From Sulfobacillus thermosulfidooxidans (lineage in GTDB: Bacteria > Bacillota > Sulfobacillia > Sulfobacillales > Sulfobacillaceae): a stretch of 64,000 nt of DNA. The stretch lies in NCBI RefSeq assembly GCF_001280565.1, contig NZ_LGRO01000001.1, forward strand, positions 1,736,001 to 1,800,000, in the 5' to 3' direction. The translations under genes and the position numbers were made by a program. Shown one piece after another: positions 18,572-27,353 of this stretch (position 1 is its first letter; every line of letters begins with the position of its first letter). The notes beneath the pieces are model-generated. The model was not told where the DNA came from. It ran no database searches and saw nothing but the letters and a program-made list of their open reading frames with translations.

Positions 18572-19081
18572 TTAATCAAGCAATTTGGCCATCATATACT
18601 CATCCACAAATTGTCCATCAGCATAACGAATGGCATGACGGCGTAATCCTTCAACCACAAAGCCCATTTTGTGATATAACCCTAGAGCCCGGCGGTTTGA
18701 CACCATGACTTCTAATTCTAATCGGTGAATCCCGCGCTCTTTGGCCCATGCTTCAACTTTTTGAAATAGTTGAGTCCCTATGCCCTGTCCCCAATAGGCC
18801 TGACGAATGCCAATGACAATCAAGGCAGAATGCGCCAGGCGACGTGGAGTATGACCCCTAGCACGTAAAAATCCGACCAATGCGCCATCGGTATTCTCGA
18901 CAACCCAAAAGACATTTTGCGGTTGATCAATGAAGGGTAAAATACGTTTTTCCCATTCGACCACGCTATCTGAAAGTTCACCAGGCTCCATTAACATATA
19001 CCGTGTCTCTTGGTCCAACGCGTTTTGCAAATCCATGAATTTTCCGGCATCCTTCTTGTCAATCAGCCGAATTGTCCACAC
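18572..19081 (-). CDS. GNAT-family N-acetyltransferase
   Basis: A 169-residue protein with start GTG 19081 after GGAGGACAGG. Central acetyl-CoA loop is IRQAYWGQGIGTQLFQ (Q-x-x-G-x-G/A motif), followed by RLELEVMVSNRRALGLYHKMGF, which gives motif B with the Asn and Tyr typical of GNATs. The profile matches the 'YhhY/ribosomal-protein-alanine-like' single-domain class. Substrate unknown. Monocistronic, between the OCD gene and the HxlR regulator. Confidence 0.85.
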   Translation of the reverse strand: MWTIRLIDKKDAGKFMDLQNALDQETRYMLMEPGELSDSVVEWEKRILPFIDQPQNVFWVVENTDGALVGFLRARGHTPRRLAHSALIVIGIRQAYWGQGIGTQLFQKVEAWAKERGIHRLELEVMVSNRRALGLYHKMGFVVEGLRRHAIRYADGQFVDEYMMAKLLD

Positions 19082-19335
19082 AGCCTGTCCTCCCTACGGT
19101 GCATATCTGTTCATCATACATGTAAAAATCCTTATCTCTAAATAATGATGTAGATGCATGTGAGAAAGTGGCGGTTTTACGTAGCCAGATATCTTCTTGT
19201 TTTTATCCGTCACGTCACGACATCTTAACGAGGGATCTTGTGACATCTTGTTTTATTGATATTTATGAGGACTCCCTAGTCGAAAGACTTCCTAGATACC
19301 TACGGGATGCACGAGAAAGATTCCCATCCGCACTC

Positions 19336-19704
19336 CTAGGAATCACCTAAGGAATTTGAATCCGGGTGAGACAAGGACAATTCAGGGCTCAAATAGTTAT
19401 ACCATTTGTCGGCCCATCTCTGAACTTGATCCATCACGGGTTCTAGTTCTCGTCCTTTATCGGTTAGTTCATATTCCACTCGCACCGGAGTTTCTGGATA
19501 GACGATACGCTTTACGATACCTTCCGCCTCGAGGGCTTTGAGCCGCTCGGCTAACATCCGGTCGCTTAAATGAGGAATCATTTGGGTAATGTCTGAAAAG
19601 CGGTGTTGTCCTGAAAGAAGAGCACGGATAATCAAGCCTGTCCATCTTTGCCCCAACAAGGCGAAAGCCGCTTCAAATTTGGGGCATATTTTCAAATCAT
19701 CCAT
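19336..19704 (-). CDS. HxlR-family transcriptional regulator
   Basis: A 122-residue winged-helix protein. The HxlR hallmark is visible: Cys near the N-terminus (KICPKFEAAFALLGQRWTG), then FSDITQMIPHLSDRMLAERL recognition helix, and the wing VRVEYELTDKGRELEPV. Members sense electrophiles or redox state through the conserved Cys and repress divergent genes. ATG 19704 is preceded by AAGAAGGGA. Transcribed divergently from doxX with a 124-base shared promoter region carrying a palindrome, so control of doxX and itself is the natural inference. Confidence 0.9.
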   Translation of the reverse strand: MDDLKICPKFEAAFALLGQRWTGLIIRALLSGQHRFSDITQMIPHLSDRMLAERLKALEAEGIVKRIVYPETPVRVEYELTDKGRELEPVMDQVQRWADKWYNYLSPELSLSHPDSNSLGDS

Positions 19705-19743
19705 CTTAATCCCTTCTTTCTGTTACTTATTTTACCATAGCTG

Positions 19744-19783
19744 TTGACAATGAATAAGCGGCTTACTATTATTACGTATGTAA
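19744..19783 (+). promoter_or_regulatory. Sigma-A promoter of doxX with palindromic operator
   Basis: TTGACA (19744-19749) and TATTAT (19767-19772) are separated by exactly 17 bases. TTACGTATGTAA (19772-19783), a near-perfect palindrome, overlaps the -10/start region and is a good place for HxlR to bind. Confidence 0.7.
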
Positions 19784-19828
19784 AGATAATTATTTTAAGT
19801 TAGTTAATTACATTAAGGATGTGATGAG

Positions 19829-20221
19829 ATGAATTCCGCGTTAGCTTTCGTGCGGATTGTTATTGGTTTGACCTACGCGGGTCATGGCAGTCAAAAACTA
19901 TTTGGCTGGTTCGGCGGTTACGGCTTAACCGGAACTGGCCAGTGGATGGAATCGATCGGACTCAAACCGGGAAAGCTGATGGCCCTTTTAGCTGGACTCT
20001 CTGAACTCATTGGGGGACTCTTATTTGCAGCGGGAACTCTATGGCCTATTGCCGCGATTTTGTTAATTGTCACCATGGTCGTTGCGATCATCACGGTACA
20101 TAGGAAAAACGGATACTGGGTTACCCAAAATGGTTTTGAATATCCATTCATTCTCATTGTCGTCATCCTCGCTATGACCATCATTGGTCCGGGTTCTTAC
20201 GCAATTCACCTCTTCTCATAA
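19829..20221 (+). CDS. DoxX-family membrane protein
   Basis: A 130-residue protein with four hydrophobic helices. The start carries the family motif RIVIGLTYAGHGSQKLFGWF-GG, and the second helix region has AGLSELIGGLLFAAG. ATG 19829 follows AAGGATGTG. DoxX proteins were named for a subunit of thiosulfate:quinone oxidoreductase in Acidianus, but most bacterial members are small quinone-linked or redox-stress membrane proteins. Here the divergent HxlR regulator argues for an electrophile/oxidant response role. A hairpin follows the stop. Confidence 0.86.
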   Translation: MNSALAFVRIVIGLTYAGHGSQKLFGWFGGYGLTGTGQWMESIGLKPGKLMALLAGLSELIGGLLFAAGTLWPIAAILLIVTMVVAIITVHRKNGYWVTQNGFEYPFILIVVILAMTIIGPGSYAIHLFS

Positions 20222-20237
20222 GATTTTGACTGCATAG

Positions 20238-20276
20238 GACGCCGGGCGGTATGCCACCACAAATCGGCCCGGTGTC
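20238..20276 (+). terminator. Terminator-like hairpin after doxX
   Basis: GACGCCGGGC (20238-20247) pairs with GCCCGGTGTC (20267-20276), ten pairs including one G-U, followed by TATTTGTGG. The loop is long and the T-tract weak. Confidence 0.5.
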
Positions 20277-20336
20277 TATTTGTGGTAAAATATTTCTTAA
20301 AGACATATTTTTCTATATGTCGGAGCGGAGGGGATC

Positions 20337-20684
20337 GTGGTGAATCCTGAAAGTCGTGGTCTCCGAAAGGTTATTGTGTGGTTATTCGGTGCCGTGATTA
20401 TTGCTATTTTAGCGCTGCAAAATCAACATCCTGTCTCATTACATGTCTTTTTTTGGCAGCTTCCACACATTTCATTAGCCTTGGTTGTATTGTTGAGTTT
20501 ATTACTTGGCGCCAGCATTGGGGCCGGCGGCATGTTATGGGACCGTTACAAATCTCAAAATCGAATGAAACATGTTGCTCCTACTCCTCCCGAGGACGAC
20601 CCGTCCTCTATGTTGTCTTCTTCTCCAATAGACGGTATGCCTGATGATTCTCCAGTTTCCCCACCAGATACCACTTCACAATAA
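20337..20684 (+). CDS. LapA/DUF1049-domain membrane protein
   Basis: About 115 residues with two TM helices. The family core is visible: VIIAILALQNQHPVSLHVFFWQ, then LALVVLLSLLLGASIGAGGM, as in YciS/LapA domains, followed by a Pro/Ser-rich cytoplasmic tail. Start is one of two adjacent GTG codons (20337 or 20340) after GGAGGGGATC. E. coli LapA works in lipopolysaccharide assembly, but Gram-positive homologues have no known role. Single gene. Confidence 0.8.
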   Translation: MVNPESRGLRKVIVWLFGAVIIAILALQNQHPVSLHVFFWQLPHISLALVVLLSLLLGASIGAGGMLWDRYKSQNRMKHVAPTPPEDDPSSMLSSSPIDGMPDDSPVSPPDTTSQ

Positions 20685-21357
20685 GATAAGGAACTATTAC
20701 CAAATTGCCTTGAACATAGGCAGGCTTATCAAACCCGCGGATTAAGAAACTCCAGCAATGACGTTTTGGCGCTTGGAACAGACTTAGAACAGTCATGGCA
20801 TCTTTCTCGTGAAAATTCGTGAAGCCTAAATGTCCAAAACGCATCCGCACTGCAGCTATCTCAACCAGATGGCAACGCCTATCTATCGGGAGCGCTTGGG
20901 GTATTTGGCACACGGTGACGGTGCGGGACAGTGAAGATCCTCAACCAGATGCATGGAGTCCTTCGCTCCCGGACACTGTTCGTCGTCTCACGAAACACCT
21001 ATCCCCTTAACAGTCCCTTGAGCGGATTGTTAAGGCGTATTGGCGGCCAAATGCGGCCGATGTTGCTGATGGGTTAAGGGTGGCACTCTGGAGAACAGCT
21101 CCCATGATTCATGATTCAACGACAAAGCCATGGTGATTTCCCCAAAATCTCTGGTGTCCTCAGTTAGGAGAGATTCCAATTCCTGTGATCGCTACTTGCT
21201 TTGCCACGTTCTTTCGCCCGTAATCAGGCACGACTAGTTTAACGAGTTAGTCCAAACTCACCACAAAGTGCATGATACAATGTGGGGTGCTGTGGCACAC
21301 TGGCATTAATCACGGATGCCAGCAATGGTCCACTATCATCCAGGTAAGGAGAGCGAC
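20685..21357. other. Gene-free stretch, possibly decayed element
   Basis: A frame at 20819-21010 contains a short motif-like text but matches nothing I recognise, and the same frame is interrupted further on. No gene is called. Confidence 0.45.
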
Positions 21358-22356
21358 ATGGAGATGAAAATCAGGTGGATTGCCAGCATAATGGCGGCAA
21401 ATCTTTTGGGTGTCATTGCAGGATGCGGAGTGCAGCCAAGTAACGTTTCCGCACCGTCCGTATTGTTCGCCAAACACCCCATTAACAATAATAAATTTCC
21501 AGGCGGAATTCCCCAAACCACCGTGCTAGCGCCTACACGACCGGCCACCGAAGTCTTGCCACAATCCATACATAGCTCTTTACCCGCTTTTATTGCAGAC
21601 GGATTCTCTATTAATCTTCCAGACTTTTCTCCTAGTTATCCCGGACGATCTCAGCTCCCTCTGAAACAGTTAATTCCGGAGATTTTTGGGCCGTCTCTTC
21701 ACCATGTGCCGTGGTATTATCAAGGAACAACTACCCGGAATAACCCGATGTTGCTGATGGTGGATACCGTGGACAATCTTGCTTATCCCAAGCGGTTTAA
21801 TCTGGTATCCCGCGATGTCCTTAAGGGAGCCGGTACTATTTTTCAATCGTCGAACTTAAATACCATTGACCAGGAACTTCATGGCAGCATCGCCGACCAA
21901 AATCCGGGATTTCAAAATCTTTATATTCCCACCTTGTTTACCGAAACCATGGGTGTCAAAGGATTTCAGCAACGTGATCCGCATGCCATTCAGATTGTGA
22001 GTGTCGGCACCAATTTTTTGGCGCCCACGTATTCGGCTTCTGCCCACGGGCCGGTGAATTATACGGTATTTCACGCTTATGTCCCCGGACAAGGCGGTGC
22101 GCCCCAAGTTCAGCTTCCTAGAGGGTACACTCTCGAACAAGGGCCGGGAACGATTTTAGTGGGTCAACCCGTGTCAACCATTGTATTCCGTGATGGTTCT
22201 CATTGGGCCGAAGGGTATATTCAATGGACGTTTATCGAAGCCTATACGAACAGAGGTTGGTATGTTGTTTATCTCGGATTGAATCCGGTACCGAATAATA
22301 TGGGGCAAAGTCCGGTGCCCTCGTCAAATCCCAAACCTGCGCGTCTGTTATCCTAA
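21358..22356 (+). CDS. Exported lipoprotein, unknown function
   Basis: About 332 residues from ATG 21358, which follows AAGGAGAGCGAC. Signal peptide ends with lipobox VIAGC at about residues 18-22. The mature part is Pro/Asn rich, without TM segments, and has strongly beta-type sequence (HGPVNYTVFHAYVPG, YTLEQGPGTILVGQPVSTI, then IQWTFIEAYTNRGWYVVYLG). No catalytic motif is visible. It may be a surface-exposed binding protein. No close neighbours in the same unit. Family not recognised. Confidence 0.68.
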   Translation: MEMKIRWIASIMAANLLGVIAGCGVQPSNVSAPSVLFAKHPINNNKFPGGIPQTTVLAPTRPATEVLPQSIHSSLPAFIADGFSINLPDFSPSYPGRSQLPLKQLIPEIFGPSLHHVPWYYQGTTTRNNPMLLMVDTVDNLAYPKRFNLVSRDVLKGAGTIFQSSNLNTIDQELHGSIADQNPGFQNLYIPTLFTETMGVKGFQQRDPHAIQIVSVGTNFLAPTYSASAHGPVNYTVFHAYVPGQGGAPQVQLPRGYTLEQGPGTILVGQPVSTIVFRDGSHWAEGYIQWTFIEAYTNRGWYVVYLGLNPVPNNMGQSPVPSSNPKPARLLS

Positions 22357-22540
22357 ATATTCCCAAACCCAAGGCCTTCTTAATTTCAGGTACCAGGCGC
22401 CTATCTGAGCCATCATTTATAGGCTTTTACCACCATCATCAGACTCAATAAGCATGTCGCATTGACAAATGTCGATACACCGATTTTGGTATTTATGCGG
22501 ATTGAAAATCAAAGATAATTGCTTAACTGTGAGGTGGGTC

Positions 22541-23119
22541 ATGCATATTTCTCAAGGCGACTTAACCGTTCGCCCTTTACACCCTGAGGATATTGACGCG
22601 CTTCAGCGCTGGCTCACGGACGAGCGTGTCTTAGCGTTTTATGAGGGACGGGATCATCCCTTTTCGCGAGACATGATTCGCGCCAAGTATTTCACCCAAA
22701 GCGCCCGTCATATTAACCGAGAGCTTATCCTTTGGCAAGAGCAGCCCATAGGATATATGCAAATTTATCCCTTATCTCGCGAAGAATTTGACGCCTATGG
22801 GTATTGTTATTCCCAAAAAATCTTGGGCATGGATCAATTTATTGGCGAAGTGGCGTATTGGAACCATGGCATCGGTACGTTTCTAATGCAGACGGTATGT
22901 AGCTGGCTGGAGACACATCACCAGCCTGATTGTCTTGTTGTCGATCCCCGGATCGACAATTTGCGCGCCATTCATGTTTATGAAAAATGCGGATTTCGTA
23001 AAGTCAAGCGACTCATAGGTCATGAACGGCACGAAGGGATTGACCACGACTGCTGGCTTATGGAACGAAAGCGTTACCATTCTCGTCTCCCGAGGAGCCA
23101 CGTGATCCACGTCCGATAG
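22541..23119 (+). CDS. GNAT acetyltransferase, AAC(6')-like
   Basis: About 192 residues from ATG 22541, preceded by GAGGTGG; an upstream GTG-rich extension lacks a ribosome site. Sequence starts LTVRPLHPEDIDALQRWLTD, then WQEQPIGYMQIYPLS, GMDQFIGEVAYWNHGIGTFL (acetyl-CoA loop G-x-G-I-G), then VVDPRIDNLRAIHVYEKCGF. The D-P-x-x-x-N-x-x-A-I-x-x-Y-E-K-x-G-F arrangement is characteristic of the aminoglycoside 6'-acetyltransferase/siderophore-type branch. Function as antibiotic resistance is possible but unproven. Single gene. Confidence 0.84.
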   Translation: MHISQGDLTVRPLHPEDIDALQRWLTDERVLAFYEGRDHPFSRDMIRAKYFTQSARHINRELILWQEQPIGYMQIYPLSREEFDAYGYCYSQKILGMDQFIGEVAYWNHGIGTFLMQTVCSWLETHHQPDCLVVDPRIDNLRAIHVYEKCGFRKVKRLIGHERHEGIDHDCWLMERKRYHSRLPRSHVIHVR

Positions 23120-23886
23120 CTATAACATGGTCCGTCGCCGACCGTTATCAACGCCCTGAGCCATTCCAGGACTTGCCTTCGGCCCTTTGGGTTCCGCCCG
23201 ACATCCACACAGAGCCCTGGCGGGGTCGACCTCCTCCCCGTTTCGACGTCCATGACGCCGAGCGTTGCCATCGCATCCGCCAAACCTAAGGCGTTGCCCG
23301 GGCCACTCCGGCGAACTGACACGCGCGGGTGGGCGGGTATCCTCGCGGAATCCACTGGGAGGCTACTTCACATCGGTCAGAGAGGCCCGGGGGCTTTTTA
23401 GAAGATCCTGGTAAATGGCCATCGCCAAGTCTATCGCCTTAATCTGAATTCTTTTTCAGTGCTCCACGGCGGAAACGCCGTGACAGGAATAGGGCCAATG
23501 CGCCATAACTTCGAGGAACTCCCCATATGCCGATAGAACCAACTTACTTGAATAAACCACTGTGGGATCGTGGATTTGTCCAGTGCCAGACGGATTCCGG
23601 GTATGCGTCCGTGTCAGACGCCGCTCTGGGTCGTCCGATGCCGCACGGATTGAGAATGGAACACCGCATACGTGAATTATGCGCAATAATTCTTTGTTTG
23701 ATACATCAAACAAAACAGCCCCGCCGTCCATCGGGCGAAGGAGCTGACTAATGATTCCCGCCGTCCATCGGGCGAAGGGAAAAACACTAATTCTAAGTAA
23801 AGTATACGTTGTTGATCAAGACCAGTCAACATAGCGCCTTGTGGACACGATATACTGATTTTAACTCAAAAAATTTGGAGGTTTTT
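23120..23886. other. GC-rich then repeat-bearing stretch, no gene called
   Basis: The first part (to about 23390) is clearly GC-rich compared with its flanks and looks foreign, perhaps an IS remnant, but no transposase motif is evident. The later part contains the 22-bp direct repeat pair listed separately. Confidence 0.4.
23720..23778. repeat. Pair of 22-bp perfect direct repeats
   Basis: The same 22 bases (CCCGCCGTCCATCGGGCGAA plus GG) occur at 23720-23741 and 23757-23778, 37 bases apart, with a 15-base spacer. Each copy contains CGCC...GGCG and may form a small hairpin. Only two copies exist, so a CRISPR is not supported. Confidence 0.75.
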
Positions 23887-24637
23887 ATGGATTTAAGAAT
23901 ATTTTTTGATGAAAGTGGAAAAAACGATTCGAACGGACTCAATTTGATGGGAGCTTTGGCGATTCCTGGCGTCATATATTCGCATTCCCCGTTTGCGGAT
24001 TTGTCCCAACGTCTTCAAAACCGCCAGATGTCCTTGCATTGGGCGGACTATTCGGGACATGAGCCGACCAAGAATCATTTTATTGAATTAATACGCGTGG
24101 TAGCTCCTTATGCAGACTTCATAACCGGAAATGTCATTGCCTATCAATCGCCGGGACGTCAAACAGCCCATTTCGCGAAATTCGTCGACCAGCTCATTTA
24201 TGAAAAGACCTTATGACGCATACGCTCATGTGATGATTGAGGACGCAACAGAATATCGCACCTTACAGTTGCCGGAAATTTTATATAAACAATTAAATCT
24301 TCAGGCCTTATATCGAGGTGAGCACTTTACCGTACCTCAACAGCCAGAATTTCTTCCTAAGGGTAAAGAGATTGGTTTGGAACTCATCGACGCTTTGCTA
24401 GGAATAATCCGGTTTTTAATAAAAAATGCGGCAGCGTCATTAACCCCCTCGAAAACTCAAACAGCAAAAGGTAATCTGATCTTGCAACTATTACGGTGTA
24501 ATAATCTGAGAAACATATTGCAACGCATCCGGTTTTTTCGTTGGGATAATATGCGCGAATTGAGGGAAGTCGATTTAACAGAATATATCGTCCGATTCCT
24601 CGCTCTAAACCAATCGGCTAATGTCGAACCATGTTAA
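23887..24637 (+). pseudogene. DUF3800-domain protein, frameshifted
   Basis: ATG 23887 follows TTTGGAGG. The first 110 codons read MDLRIFFDESGKNDSNG, the DUF3800 start with the D-E-S-G motif of this RNase H-like fold family, then FADLSQRLQN and LIELIRVVAPYADF. The frame ends at 24216, but the neighbouring frame carries on with PYDAYAHVMIEDATEYR to 24637. A one-base indel near 24202-24210 (AAAAGACC) joins them into about 250 residues, the normal length. DUF3800 proteins often sit in defence or mobile islands and are presumed nucleases. Could be a sequencing indel. Confidence 0.75.
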
Positions 24638-26119
24638 ACCCTCGGTTGCCTCGCAAAGAAAGTGGCATGGCGTGCAAAGCGAAACCACACTAAACACCAT
24701 CCCGCTTTGCGCGCGACAAGGCGGGACAGCACAAAAGAGTCGGGATGTGGGAACCGTGACGACGGAGAAGATTTGGCATAGCCGATCCGGCAATGAAACT
24801 GCACAGACCAGAAGTCTTGCGGAACTTTTATCCGCCGTATATTCGGCAGCGGCCAATCGTCGGACAATGCCTGGTGTTGTGCTTCAGTCTAACGTTTATG
24901 ACATCATCCTGACGCTTATAAGCCGGATACAACAGGATTGACAAGAATAGATGTCCTTTTTTATACGATTACTAATGATAGTACTCGTCCCGCCTACGCA
25001 AGCGATGGGCACCCGGTAGGCCATTTGCTGTGATCAAGGGCACTCTATATGGCATAAAGTGTAAAGCCCGCCGCCACCATTGATCAACAGGTAGCTCTCC
25101 TTAAAAGCCGGGGCCAAGATCTGTAATGATGATCACTCAGATGTTCCAGTGATTTAGTCCTAGTTCATAGTCCTCATGGCTGCGCGAGCCTCTATGAACC
25201 GTGAATTAACTGGGGACATTTTGTGACAGTGCTGGAAACGCTAGTCGACGCGTATCGAAATGTCGTTAACGTTCGGGAGCTGGGGTTTCCCTCGCATTGA
25301 GACCACCTTTTGCGGCAGCCTTGTCGGCGCCATTCCTAACCGGCGACGGGTTGGGCTTCGGCTTGCACGATTCTATAACTAACATTTACTTCACATTGCG
25401 AATCCTGCTCTACCGAACCGTATGGCTACTCTTCCGCACGTGATGGGTGAAAGAAGTGGAATTTATCCCGATGGTGGCGTGGCATCTGCGTGGTAATCGT
25501 GTCGTTGAAGCCCAACGCGGTTAAAATGGTCGCCACCGGCTAGGTGTGATCCGCCGGGACAAAAAGTTGACGGTCTGCGCTTCGAGGGAATTAAAGGTTC
25601 AAAATCACCACACTAATGGCACAGAAAATCTGCCCGCATTAACGAAGCAACTAACGTAACCATCCAAGGACAAGTCATGCAAAAAAAGCAAGTTGGCTCC
25701 CCTTAAACGAATATAGAGCAGGTACATAGACGAGCCACATGAAGAAAATTGTGCGACCCGCTGTACCATCACCCGTTCACTGTCGGTAACGGCCATCATC
25801 CCGTTCCCGACCTGTGAGACCAGCATAAAAAAACCCCTCACAGCCTGACAATCAGGGGAACCGGACCGTGAAGCCTCATCGGGTTCGCCCACAGGAGGAA
25901 TTTTTATGAAGACAAGAATATATGCGAGCTCTCCTACTCCAACCTCACCGGCCTCTACCTGTCGGCTGGTCTTTTCGTTCCACTCATTCGATCTTCGCAC
26001 TCTTCGCTCGACGGATTTCTCTGTTCTCCATCTCTCCCACTTCTTTCCCCACCTGAAAAAAAGACATGCGCCCTTTACCCTCTCATCTTTATTTTAAGCC
26101 CTTTTCGGCTTTTACCCTG
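24638..26119. other. About 1.5 kb without a recognisable gene
   Basis: Frames of up to about 130 codons exist on both strands, but none shows domain motifs, and overlapping frames have similar quality. A hairpin around TCCCGC/GCGGGA lies near 24700-24725. The one structured element I can support is listed at 25827-25886. Confidence 0.5.
25827..25886 (-). terminator. Structured element ending in a T7 tract
   Basis: On the minus strand a GAACC/GGTTC stem (25882-25886 with 25858-25862) is followed by CCCCT...AGGGG (25854-25858 with 25834-25838) and seven T (25833-25827). An alternative inner stem CCTGA/TCAGG (25844-25848 with 25852-25856) competes with the outer one. This is the layout of an attenuator or the 3' end of a small RNA. 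Confidence 0.45.
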
Positions 26120-26575
26120 TTATCGCGCTCTGTAGCGCTGCTCAAATCGATGAATTCGCCCGTTGGGCTTCGACCGCCACTCAATCATGATGCGGGACAG
26201 GTTTGTAATCGACGGTCCTATCACCTCGTGCTCTACCTCAGCAGCATTCATGATTTCTCCAGGAATGGCTATTTGGAGAGTGTGTTCGTTCCCAGCAACA
26301 ACTAAATAGACATGGTAAGCTGTTTCGCCAGTCTGATTTCGCAGAGCAATGCTGAAATGGTTACTTGATGCTAACGTATGCCAGGCCCAAGGGATCTTAG
26401 CACCAGTCTGTTTCGTCGGCCATAATAGGCTAACAACCGCTATTAAAGGCAAAACGGCCCAAGCGCCCCAAATTGGCCACGAAGCATAACGCTGGCGAAC
26501 GAAAAAAATCCATAGAGCGAAAGCGATGGTCACACCAATTATCGCCACGAACAGCGTGGTTCTGATAGTCACCAA
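26120..26575 (-). CDS. Two-TM membrane protein, unknown function
   Basis: A 151-residue protein, start GTG 26575 after AAGGGAGTGAG. Two hydrophobic helices at residues about 6-25 (LFVAIIGVTIAFALWIFFV) and 33-52 are followed by a soluble beta-rich domain with the text HFSIALRNQTGETAYHVYLV, resembling an extracytoplasmic immunoglobulin-like fold. It lies downstream of the broken RRE/M50-like gene on the same strand. No family is recognised; a linked function with the upstream peptidase-like genes is possible. Confidence 0.55.
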   Translation of the reverse strand: MVTIRTTLFVAIIGVTIAFALWIFFVRQRYASWPIWGAWAVLPLIAVVSLLWPTKQTGAKIPWAWHTLASSNHFSIALRNQTGETAYHVYLVVAGNEHTLQIAIPGEIMNAAEVEHEVIGPSITNLSRIMIEWRSKPNGRIHRFEQRYRAR

Positions 26576-26652
26576 GTCTCACTCCCTTCAATATATCTCC
26601 TACGTTTGGAGCATGATTTGTTGCCATTCTCACGGCATATGGGGCGAGTGTT

Positions 26653-27337
26653 TCACTTGCTAACGAAACGCCTCCGTCCGCAAGCTTCCATAATGCAAAC
26701 TAGCCGGTTACCCTCTTCAGCGAAGGAAATGGATCCCAGTGTCTTGAGAACGGTAAACATTTGGTCCGGATCAGACTCCTTCACAACCAAAAATTGGAAA
26801 CACGTCCCGACAGAGATGGAAACGGAAATGTTTAACGAACACGCGGCAGCTATGTGACTCATTTTGTGAAGAAATACTGATGTCCAAGTGACAATAAGAA
26901 AAATAACCATGGAAATCAATGCTGAGTGGATACACAGAAGAGTACCTAGCAAAATAGTATGGAAGTGTCACAAAGGTAATAAGTGACGAGACCACAAGAA
27001 AAGCCACTCCACTAAAGGATGGCCAACTAAATAGCCAGATCACATGATTTGGGCGCAACTTCTCACACTGACTATGTTGCACTGGCGGTCGGTCTAGGAT
27101 GGGTGCATTTCTTAGGGTTTGAACGAAGAAATCTAGCGCATCGACCTCCATTCCCAGCCTTTTGCCGAGTAGATAATCAGCCTCAGCAATCGTGCGAAAT
27201 CGGTCTAGCAATTTTATTAATGTGCCCCCAACTTCTGGAATATAGACAAACAATAACCCGTTACCAATGACGAAATCATCTTCACCGTCTTGAACCACCG
27301 TGACCCACGAAAAGTTAGGTTGCCATTGGTCTGTCAT
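26653..27337 (-). pseudogene. PqqD/RRE-like domain plus M50-like membrane protease, broken
   Basis: ATG 27337 opens a frame whose first 90 residues match a PqqD-type peptide-recognition domain: DDFVIGNGLLFVYIPEVGG, then LLDRFRTIAEADYLLG and GMEVDALDFFVQTL. Membrane segments follow (VIWLFSWPSFSGVAFLVVSS). At about 26955-26965 a frameshift in a TTTT run is needed to reach SVFLHKMSHIAAACSLN, which has the HExxH position of M50 zinc proteases but with Lys for the catalytic Glu. The protein ends soon afterwards, far short of a complete M50 domain. Such fusions are known in ribosomal-peptide maturation loci. It directly follows the M14 gene (16 bases). Confidence 0.55.
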
Positions 27338-27353
27338 TGCGCCCTGCTCCATG

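Noticed and set aside
20819-21010. 63-codon frame suspected to be a transposase piece
   Set aside because: No DDE, HUH or serine-recombinase motif could be found.
23720-23778. Possible CRISPR array
   Set aside because: Only two repeats, a 15-base spacer and no cas genes nearby.
24605-24941. Overlapping frames on both strands after the DUF3800 gene
   Set aside because: Three frames overlap with similar composition and none shows a domain.
25605-26000. 131-codon minus-strand frame
   Set aside because: It runs through the terminator-like structure with the T7 tract and has no recognisable domain.
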